Part shown: piece after piece, positions 23,050-32,432 of the stretch
How the letters are laid out: each line of letters starts with the position of its first letter
How positions within the stretch are numbered: position 1 is the stretch's first letter
Source: Bactrocera neohumeralis
Lineage: Eukaryota; Arthropoda; Insecta; Diptera; Tephritidae
DNA: 64,000 nucleotides
NCBI RefSeq assembly: GCF_024586455.1
Contig: NC_065919.1
Span: 31,038,839-31,102,838, forward strand
Direction of reading: 5' to 3'
Made by a program: the position numbers and the translations under genes
The notes under the pieces: generated by a model
What the model was told of the DNA's origin: nothing
The model's input: only the letters and a program-made list of their open reading frames with translations
Databases searched by the model: none

Positions 23050-24060
23050 TGAAATACCAACATAAATATTGTCGTCAGCGTAATGTAGCATGCATTCTTG
23101 AAGTATTGCAACATAATCGGTGGCCTTAATAATGCCTCGTGTTCTATGGAGTTGGCCAGACCGATACCCAAACCATCATGTTTCCGCTCACAAGTTTCAT
23201 GTTGTTTTTTCGTGTATTTATTGTTGTAGGCTGCATTTTTCGAACTTCATGCTTATCAGAGTTAAATAAGTTTAATTTTGTTTCGTCAGACCAAAAAACG
23301 TTATGGCTTTTTTCTGTAGAGCGCAACACAGATTTATGGTCCTTTGCGCGTTGGCCACGGCGAATATCGCATTCGATGGAACGATGCGTTGTATGAGATA
23401 TACGACGACATTGGCGAATGTTCAGCGAATTAAGAGACAGCGGCTACGCTGGCTAGGTCATGTTGTCCGGATGGACGAAAACACTCCAGCTCTGAAAGAA
23501 TTCGACGCAGTACCCGCCGGGTGAAGCAGAGGAAGAGGAAGACCTCCGCTCCGTTGGAAGGATCAAGTGGAGAAGGACCTGGCTTCGCTTGGAATATACA
23601 ATTGGCGCCACGTAGCGAAAAGAAGAAACGACTGGCGCGCTGTTGTTAACTCGGCTATAATCGCGTAAGCGGTGTCTACGCCAATTAAGAAGAAGAAGAC
23701 AACACATGTCTTTTACCAAGCTTTAGTCTCTTGTACACGTTCTCTTTCGGCAACATCTTAGGCTTCAGGACTTAGGCTTCCTTTGTAAGCACTGTCGGAT
23801 AGTTGATGAATCAACATCAAAGGCAAATCACATTTAATTTGTTTTGCAGAAATAAATTAATTTTTCTTAATAGTGCGAATTATGTACATAGTATGTATAT
23901 TATTTTGCCAGTCAATGTTATTTTCGGCTTCCAGCCACATACTTGTATTTCAATCTGAAGAACCCATTTAACTGCTTGTTTAAATTTTTTTTTGTAAACT
24001 TGAAGTAAACTCGCTACTTTTCTGTACGAAATTCCCTGTTTGACTAATTTTTAATATAAT
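23050..24060 (-). mobile_element. Tc1-like transposon, interrupted by an RTE insertion
   Basis: Read on the minus strand, pieces of a Tc1-family transposase appear in order. Near 24040-23860 is an N-terminal region with several stops. Then comes 'KENVYKRLKLGKRHV' (about 23755-23710). After the insertion at 23331-23699 the sequence continues 'LRSTEKSHNVFWSDETKLNLF' (about 23325-23260), 'SGNMMVW' and 'IIKATDYVAILQE' (about 23130-23090). Removing the insertion and one copy of its 7-bp target duplication rejoins the reading frame exactly at HV-LRS. Stops elsewhere make the copy inactive, and no terminal repeats were identified. Confidence 0.8.
23331..23699 (+). mobile_element. 5'-truncated RTE-type LINE insertion
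   Basis: A 369-bp segment nearly identical to 61168-61528. It encodes the C-terminal tail of an RTE-type reverse transcriptase ('RIKRQRLRWLGHVVRMDEN') and ends in an (AAG)n tail. It is flanked by the direct repeat CAACACA at 23324-23330 and 23700-23706, the target-site duplication. A one-base insertion in 'CCGGGTGAAGC' shifts the frame relative to the other copy. The host site is the Tc1 transposase gene on the opposite strand. Confidence 0.9.
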
Positions 24061-25540
24061 ATACATATTTAACAAAAAGAAAAACAAAGTTCTATGTTCA
24101 TATTAAATCGAATAACCGTATTCTGACTTTTCATTTGCGAAAAATTTTCATGGCTGAAATGTACTGTAGTTCGTTTTCATGCATCCCTTTTCTGATCTTT
24201 CTTCTCATACTTCGAGAAAGGTAGTTGGGTCCAATACCCATAATATTCATTTTGACTTAACTTAATCTTTCCAAAAAATGAATTGTCTCGAATACCCAGA
24301 ATATTCAAAATTCTAGTCAGATGTATGTATGTATGTAGGTGAGCTTGTTTTTTATTAGAAAAATATTTGATTGTGTTTTTCGAAGAAATATTAAGATTTC
24401 CATTATACCAATATCAGATGAATTCGCGTTACGGATTTTACCAAAAAAATTTTAAAACTTGCACATTAAAGGGAAGTTTACAAATAGTTCTTCGAAATGT
24501 ATATCTCCAATGAAATGTTGTTGTTATCAGCTGATTGCGAATATGCAAACAAGAAGAAGAGCACGCCGACGAAATCATGCGCCAATCGACAGAGAAAATT
24601 ATATGCATTCCTATGTATGTATGTATGCTCGTGTCTGCTTGGCTTTCTTTACGTTTGTTTGTAACAAAACCGCGGGAGACGGGAAGGTCATCCACAATGG
24701 CAATAGCCAAATACGGAAGTAGACATTTTTGCTCAAGCCAAAACGAAATATACTCACTCACACATCCACTCAACCCGTAGTCATGCTTCTCCCGCATCTC
24801 TCTCAATTCAGCAAACGTTACTTACCTCTCGCTTATGCTCACGTACATGCAACAACATTCGATTGCGCAATTTCCTCCCTGTAAACTTCCGAGTTAAATT
24901 CGGTTTCTCCCGCTCTCCGCGTAAATTCTCAAGAAACCAGTTCAAAGAAATCACCTTGAGAGAGGCTGTTTAACACACCTCCTCGGAATGCCGCTGAGAG
25001 CATCGTAATGTGTTAGCAACCAACCAGACGAGTAAAACAGCTGATTCACAACGGTTAGGCGTTTATTATTGCTGTAGTAAATCTATAAAAAGTAACGATA
25101 TACATACATACAAGCATACATATGTAGTACAACAACAATAACAAAAAATAAGTAACTGCAGCAAGTAATTGAAGACCATGAGAGCCGGGGCCGCGGCTGC
25201 TGTTGCTGGGGCCGAGCGTCGAATGAGTAATACTCAATAAAATTAAAAAAAGTAGCCAAGCATGCGAAGATTGCCGACGACAAAGTTGCTGCACAGACAG
25301 GCGGGTTAATGAGTGCACGCTCGCGCTTACGTCGGCTGCGCGGCTGCAGCTTATCGTTATGCGCTGCTATGGCAACGACCTTCCCATTTCGATGTATTGA
25401 GTGGCGATTTGGGTTTGTTTGAAGTCATTTCAGTACAAAGTGTGCACACAAACACGGACACAAACTCGTGTAACGGCCTGTAGATATGGTTGTGACTGGC
25501 GAATTGGCATTGGTTTGTTAGAAGTGTGTACATATATTCG
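24061..25540. other. unassigned stretch
   Basis: AT-rich to 24440, then more balanced sequence with overlapping open frames of 68-122 codons on both strands that show no domain. GTATGTATGTA-type microsatellites lie at about 24320 and 24615. No gene supported. Confidence 0.4.
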
Positions 25541-25544
25541 CGCG

Positions 25545-26391
25545 ATATATGTAAGGGTCCTCCCTTATCGATTTAGAAAAAATAATAATTGGGCATTTGC
25601 TGCATAGAAAACACAACGTTTGCTTTTGACAGTCAGAATTAAGTATAATGATTTTATTGAATAATTAATATCTAAAAGTTAACTTGCTATTCTTACAAAA
25701 TAGGTAATGCTTAGTTAGCAATAAAATAAAGTGATTACATTTAATTTTACAATCTACTGTCTGGTGGCCCACTTGTTTTCAGCGTTGATTTCTGGTTGTG
25801 CAATGGTTGCACTTATTAATTGGGGCAATGATCGTGCACTGATCTTATTGTTGTTGCTACGCATCTTGAGTCATGGTTGGTTGTGTCGTCACCAATGCAG
25901 GTGGGGACCTGACTCCGTTCCCATTAAAGTAGAGCAAGGGCCACAACGATGTAACGGATTCTTGTTGAAAGGTGATTTCATCTCTGATCAATTTTATTAT
26001 CTTCTTCCTGGGCATTAATGCTAGACCGACGCTAATTACAATGATGACCAATAGAATAGCAAGGTGCATGCTTGTGTCGTTGTTGTTTCATTCTGCCTCG
26101 AGATCTAAGTTGATCTGTTCATCTTTTAGCGAACTTCGATGTGAGCGTCTTGCTTGTAGTTTTACCTTCGATCTTGACCGTCGGAAGGGGTATAGAGATA
26201 GGGTCTTCATTGTATATGAATAAATCCAAGTTGTATGTAATGCCATTTATTTCCACTTGACAGTTGTGGTAGTGAATTATGGCCAATCCTCCTATCGTGG
26301 GAGTTGTGTTACTGCAACTAGATGTTACCAGTGTCATTTTGCTGGCTGATTCTGCAATGAGATAGCCCATATACAGGGGGTAGACAATCAT
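25545..26391 (-). mobile_element. errantivirus (gypsy-group) 3' remnant: env end plus LTR
   Basis: On the minus strand, 26391-26119 encodes part of an envelope-type ectodomain with the group's Asn/Cys-rich pattern ('CSNTTPTIGG', 'HYHNCQVEING'). A different frame at 26069-25857 encodes a membrane segment ('LAILLVIIVISVGLAL') followed by a basic cytoplasmic tail. The two are separated by a frameshift and stop codons. Below 25857 the sequence is non-coding with AATAAA on the minus strand (about 25655), fitting an LTR that ends near 25550 at ATATAT. Gag, pol and the 5' LTR are absent. The copy is defective; the LTR limits are a guess. Confidence 0.65.
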
Positions 26392-26784
26392 AAATATTTC
26401 ATAAGATTATTTCTAATCTATGCACATATTTTCTATTTCAATTCAATTTTTTTCATTTGTTTTCTTCTTTTTATTTTATATACTATACTTTATGTTAACA
26501 CAGAAGCAAGAACTCATCACTTTTTTTGTTTTTTTAGGCGAATTTATGAGTTTTTGATATGTTAAATTTGTGTTTTTCATTTCCTAGTCCCTCACAAAAA
26601 TTTCGGGTATTTTTATTTTACGGTTTATCACTTTAACCAAGAACGTTCAATACTCACAGTTGCGTCAGGACCAATAGTGTACTTGTATAAATCATTCTTC
26701 CAGGTCCTTTGTTTGTTTAATTATACATATGTATATCTTTTGGCCTCTAGCGGTTGGTTGATTATTTATGAGTAAGTATACATA
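26392..26784. other. AT-rich stretch next to the errantivirus remnant
   Basis: T-rich plus strand with no recognisable coding sequence. It may be more of the same retroelement, decayed, or flanking DNA. Confidence 0.35.
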
Positions 26785-26940
26785 TGTCGGCAAATGAGTG
26801 AGTTATCTAAATTAATTTAATCAATATAGTTTTATTTAATACGATGATCTTACGATCTTTGTGCCTAAAATTGATGAAATCGTTTAAAAACTTGCTCTAG
26901 ACCCCATATAACTTACAAACTTCCATATATGTACCTGAAG
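26785..26940 (+). repeat. dispersed repeat, family B (fragment)
   Basis: Short fragment with the core 'CTTTGTGCCTAAAATTGATG', 'AAAACTTGCTCTAGACCC' and 'CATATAACTTA', as in the copies at 12600 and 3945. Confidence 0.5.
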
Positions 26941-27264
26941 GGATATCCCTGGTGGTGATCCTGACAATTCATTAAAAAATTATTTCATGCTTTCAATTTC
27001 TTCATCAAATTCGAAGTTGTTGTAGTCAGATTGAGAACAGCACTACACAACCAAATAACCTTATAATAAAGAAAAAATAGAATAAAACAAATTAGGAAAT
27101 ATTCGTCAAATATTTACGATTCTCACACCTTTTCATATTCAAGTGTGCACTTAGGAAATTTGAAATGTCGATAAACTAGACCACTAAAGTGTACATAAAT
27201 TGTTTTCCTATTATTTATGTTTTTCGAAACAACAAGACAAATATGTACCATATATGTATATGTA

Positions 27265-27520
27265 TTTCATGGGTCTTTTATTTGATCAGCATGACGAGCT
27301 GTCCGTATGTCTGTATATACATGTATTAGTTCCTCAGTTTTGAGATATCGCACGTTCTTCTCTCCCCAAGAAGTTGCTCATTTCTCGAAACCGCTGATAT
27401 CGGACTACTATAGCATATAGCTGCCGTACAAATTGAATAATCAGAATCAAGTTCTTGATTCATATTGTTCGGATCGGACCACCATAAATTATAGATGTCA
27501 TCAAAGTGGCCGAACAAATC
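27265..27520 (+). repeat. dispersed repeat, family A
   Basis: Ordered family blocks: 'GATCAGCATGACGAGCTG', 'GTCTGTATATACATG', 'TTTTGAGATATCG', 'CCCAAGAAGTTGCTCATTT', 'GCTGATATCGGACTACTATA' and 'GCATATAGCTGCCGTACA'. This is the best-preserved copy of the central block in the window. Confidence 0.75.
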
Positions 27521-29899
27521 AGGAAAAAAAATTTCTATACATACAAAAAAAATGCTCCTGTGAAGGGTATTATTGCTTCAGTGCCACCGAAGTTAACGTA
27601 TTTTGCTTGTTTTAATGTGAGTACTCAGTAGTTAAATTCGTATCAATATTATGTGTTATAATACTCTAGAGCTTTTTTAATGTTTTTTTTTAATTTAAAA
27701 ACATAAAATTTATTTTTAGTAATTGGACTAAAATTTAAATAGGCTGTTTTGATATGAATATGATAATGTTATTGTTAGTTATGGTTCAAATGCTAGAAAA
27801 TTAGTGACACATGACAGTCAGTTAAATTGGCAAAGGAAACGACAAAATCTTATTTTTACATAACATAATTTTGTAAAATTATTTTTAATTTCTGTTGCTA
27901 ATTGATTTTATGAGCTATGTGATCATATTTTATTGAAGAATGAGTACATATACATACATATGTACATGTACAAATGTATGCACGGTACTGCAGTGCCGAC
28001 GGCTCTTACATAGAAAGCTTACGTATGCAAACGTATGATTCGTTGAATGAAATTATTACATAAATCTGTTATGTTCTATGAATAAAAAAGGTATTAAACA
28101 GCTTCAATTTAAGCATACAAACATATGTACATACAAATGTATGTTTGTATATTAAACGTAGTAAAGGTAAAGGAGTTAGTAACTGGAAATATCTCACTTT
28201 AAACTTCATCGATAATGTCAAACATGTTAACAAAGGTTCCATACTAAGCTCCGACCTGTGAACTATTATCAACTCATCTTTGCTATGCTCACATAATAAT
28301 GGGATATTACAACAATTAGGTGCTAGGGCGGTGGTCGATGATTTCAAAATCTCAACCATATCAGTGTGAGCACCGTTTACTAAAATTTATTTTTCTCAAA
28401 TAACTGTATCTGTGCTTAGAGGAAATGAAGGATGAAAAATGGGATAAAAAACGTGTGCTATGTGTATACATCTAAGCATGGAGGGATTTACTTCAAAATG
28501 TTTGATAAATTTCGTTTTACAATAAAATCTATGTACATGGAATACAAGTTGGAATTTGAATGCCTCTCTTGGCATACTGAAAATGCTGTATTGATTCCAG
28601 TGCTGAATCGATATTTGGGTCTGCAACCTTTCTTCAGCCTTTTCCTCCAGTATTTAAATAAGTATGTGTTGGTTAGTGCTGCTGCAGTATGACACTAACA
28701 AAATCATCAGCTGACAATCTGAATTAGGAACCACCCATTGGTAGATATACTTATGCGCGTATTTCCAAGCTTCCGTTACATCACTATGTATATTTTAAGA
28801 TTTCCTGCTAAATGTATATTAATTCGCTCGAAACTCTATGTATTATAGGTGAATATGAATATATGTATGTATTTATGTATATACATATGTGTATACGTAG
28901 GGCACGAAAAATGTGGCATTCCAAATACACGAAACTTTATTCGGTGCATATATAATATCTTAAAACTAACTGGTGTATAAATCCACCGAAAATCGCAGTG
29001 GCAAATTGAGTCTGCGATTTTTAAAGGCGAGAGTCGTCGCTGTTTTGCCGCCGCTATTCCTCCATGCGTGTGTGGGAGCGCGATAGCAACATTGGCTTTA
29101 GAAAGGAATGGCGCTATCAAAACAAATCAAAACACAAATCATGTGCACATGTTGACACCGCATTTAACGCAGCAACAAAGTTAGTAGAACACTACATCCG
29201 CGCAACCAAATACTTCTATCAGTGTATGCGTGTGTGCAGAAGTAACACAAACGAAACTAAAGTAAATGCAGTAAAAAACATGGCAGCGGCACCAACAAAC
29301 AATGCAACAAAGTAATGAAGCCCTTCAGTCGTTGTCGTTGTTTGGCCATAGCCATCGCATTCGTTGTGGTTCCAGAGCACACCAGTGGCGCTCATCGTCA
29401 CCGGCATGTTTGTCGGGCCAACAATTGTGCCGTGGAATTAAGTGAGTGAGTGAGTATGAGAAAGAGCGAAGTAAGTCGTGCACATATACCGGCACACATC
29501 CGCATCGCTTGGGATGTTCATGCAACAAACAACAATTTCTCAAATGTAAAGATGGCTGCCGCAATGGCTGAATTGTAAAAATGGAATAAGAAATGCCACT
29601 GAAGTATGTAGGTATGTAAGTATGTGAGATTGTACGTCTAACTCCAAGCATTTGAGTAGTACGACAAAGCGGAATAAGCAGCAAAAGCATATATTGGTTT
29701 CTTGTGTTGGTGGGGGCAATAGTAATGGCGGTAGTGTAACGGTGGTGGTTATTAAGAAAGCGAGCGCCGTCAGTCGCATGCAATTGGTTCATGTGGATGC
29801 GCTTCCGTTCTCACGATTAGAAAGGAAGTGCGCGCTCTTCTCAGTCAGCCATTAAAACAGCTGATTTGTTGGAGAGCTTCTACTCGCGCCCATCATGCA
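27521..29899. other. mostly unassigned stretch left of the gene
   Basis: Includes very AT-rich DNA (27600-28000), CATATGTACAT-type microsatellites (about 27950-27975, 28120-28145 and 28858-28890) and, from 29040 to 29870, GC-richer sequence with overlapping frames of 62-155 codons on both strands lacking recognisable domains. The last part may belong to the promoter region of the gene at 32433. Confidence 0.4.
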
Positions 29900-31560
29900 T
29901 GCATGTGTGAAGAAGTGTTTAATTAAGTGGAGAGTGAGGTTCAGAGAGGCTACGTATTCAGCGCAACTATTCCAAATCTCCCAAATGTGTATTGTCTCAG
30001 CTGTTGTCGTCAGCTGCGCGCTGCCAAAAGCCAACGACGAAACCATCTATTCCGCAGGCCGTAGCGTATTGGGGCCACAGTCGGTTGAGAGAGCTCGTTC
30101 GCAAAAGTCATATTTGTTGTTAATTGGAGTGAACGCGTCGCGACGTTTGAAGAGCTCAGCAAAGTATCAAAATATTTAAAAAACATTACAAAGCCAAAAA
30201 CTAGAACTTAATGTACGATATTTTTCTATAATTAATTTGGATTATAAGCGAAAACGACTTACAATAGTTAAGGAACAAGAATAATAACAAATTGTGATAA
30301 AAAAAGAATGCAAAGCGTGTAACTCTGAAGTGAAACTTTGAAGACTTAACACCAAAGTGGTACAGAAAAGATTTTCGTACGCTCACACTCATAGCAGATT
30401 GTCGTGGCCTGCGAAAAGCAACAGCAAATTCTGACCTCAATACGTTTGTAAGGCCAGACAAAAAGGGCGTTGTGACTTTATACCGCTGCTGCTTACTTGT
30501 TAACATTATGCACTTACAGACTTGAAACGTCGAAGTAAGTGAGAACGTGAACGGCGTAACAATCGTTGCAACTGTCCCTTTGATCGTATGCGCTAAGAGT
30601 CAGTTGTATTGTCGCGCGGCGTGTCATTCAAACGGTACGTCAGTTCGCCCGTCTGTCGGTGGTATATTAATCGTCTATTACGAACTGTGCATGTCTGAAA
30701 GAGATAACAAGTCAGTATAACCGTCTTTGAGTGCGTTCTGAACAAACAAAAACAAACACTAAAGCGAAGTACTAAGTAGGTATACGAACATACCACCTCT
30801 GCGGGTCAATTGTTGTTGGACGCTTAAAAAACCTTAATAAAAAGATTGTAAAGGGAATCGATTGTTCTGCAGCAGTGCCAACAATAAAATCAGCTGTCGT
30901 GGCATAGCACTCAGAACCTACACAAGTGCAGACGCGCGAAACTGAGTGAAACGCCAAACCACTCAAAGTGAGCGCCCATACGCTGAATAGTAACCACTCA
31001 CAGTAAGCAAGGAGAACGGAGCCGATTCCCGTATTTGCCGCAGTCGACTTCAACTTTACTGCCACAGAATTCAGAGCCCGGAGACGACGCCGAAGAAGAA
31101 TACTGAACCATAAACTACCAGATAGTAAACGAGAGCAGTCATTAATATTTTTTTTTCACTACTCTTGGGTTGGTCATAGTAAATAGACGGTCGGTAAAAC
31201 GGTGAATAATGGAAAAACGTTAGCGTCTCCGTCACGTAAAGCAAATCTAATTAATTCAACATTACAGCTCATAGCAGTTGCAACTAGACCAACACACACA
31301 CACACGCAAAGATAATTAAATTAAGGCTGATTAATTTTTTGTAAGAAAAAAGACAATTACAAAAGCAAAGTGTATTTTTAGTTCTTCGTGAGTAAAGACT
31401 GATAAAAAGTAACGACAAGGATTATTCCAAAAATACAACAATACAAAAAATCAATAATATAATAATAAATAATAATAAGAACACGAAGCCAATGCAGTTA
31501 AAGCAACAAAACCACATTCGCAATTACGGGTTGACTAAATACGTTAAAAATAACTAGTTC

Positions 31561-32355
31561 ATGTGAAATAAATATATGTAGAATAAATTACATAGAATAC
31601 GCCTAAAATACCAGTAATTAAGAAAAAAGTAAATATATATTTCTACCTACATACTTGCTAAATAAAACACAAGGAAATGATATAACAAAGTAAACAACAG
31701 CAACATATGGATTAACGTTCCTGATATAATTAACAAGAAACACCCCCTCCACACAAAAAGATCTGCGCATACCTGCACATCTAGCGGATTAATATCAACT
31801 GTATATATAGAGCTGGTGTCAGCTTTGCATTACATTAACAAGCATAGTTTCACTACAAGAAAAGCTCCAAAAGCAACTGCGAATCATAGAGTATATTGAA
31901 TGTGAATTACCATACCGTTTAGATATTACTTGATAGCACCAGCAACCTTTTGGATAACCGTCGCTAGTGTCAGTTGTGTATTGTTTGAGTTTCGAAATTA
32001 CATTAAATTATTATCGTCATTTGAAACACCAGTGCCTGAAGATAAAAAGTGCAAGAAAATAATTGAATTGAATGATTCAAAATATAGCAAGAATCAAAAG
32101 CAAAAATTCTGTGCTCGAAGTACATTTCGTAAATATTTCGCAACTCCTTACGCTTTACTATAAAAGAAATAACCCAAACAAGGAAATTAGTGCCAACAAA
32201 AACAAAAGCAAAAGCAAGCTAAGCAGCAATAAAGTTAGATTGTGTTTGTTAAAATTGAGTCCTTCCATGTGAATTCACCCGCAATATTGTGAAGAAAGCT
32301 TATGATATAAAATAAAAGAAATTGTGGGGCAGTGTTTATAACGAATTCCATGTGA
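31561..32355 (+). promoter_or_regulatory. cluster of four ATG-TGA start-stop elements
   Basis: The hexamer ATGTGA, a start codon followed directly by a stop, occurs at 31561, 31900, 32267 and 32350. The last two share the context TTCCATGTGAAT, and the copy at 32267 also forms the last codons of the 66-codon upstream frame. In transcripts such minimal upstream frames can hold ribosomes. Whether all four are in the mature leader depends on the unknown start site and splicing. Confidence 0.4.
31802..31809 (+). promoter_or_regulatory. candidate TATA box
   Basis: TATATATA followed by AG, with an initiator-like TCAGCTTT at about 31819. The 17-20 base spacing is short of the usual 25-31, so the match is imperfect. 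If used, it would start a leader of about 600 bases for the gene at 32433. Confidence 0.2.
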
Positions 32356-32432
32356 ATAAAAAGAAGTGGGAAACTTGTGCGTGAAAGCCAGTCTTTAAGA
32401 TTGCAAAAATTATTAACGAAACTATTGCCAAA

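Larger units (their letters stand above)
29900..32432 (+). other. probable 5' leader and promoter DNA of the 666-codon gene
   Basis: The plus strand is rich in A and CAA/AAC triplets, has no repeat family and is free of long coding frames up to the start codon. This is the usual look of long fly leaders. A good splice-donor match, GAA|GTAAGT, lies at 30532-30540, and a (CA)n tract at 31291-31305. Upstream short frames include a 66-codon ATG frame at 32072-32272. A leader this long and rich in upstream ATGs would be expected to depress translation or to be partly removed by splicing. Transcription is inferred, not shown. Confidence 0.45.

Noticed and set aside
29325..29792. 155-codon minus-strand frame
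   Set aside because: Contains microsatellite-coded segments (Tyr-Thr-His-Ile types), no motif, and is overlapped by other frames.
31930..32163. 77-codon upstream frame
   Set aside because: Has no ATG at its stated start (begins TTG), shows no domain, and lies in probable leader sequence.
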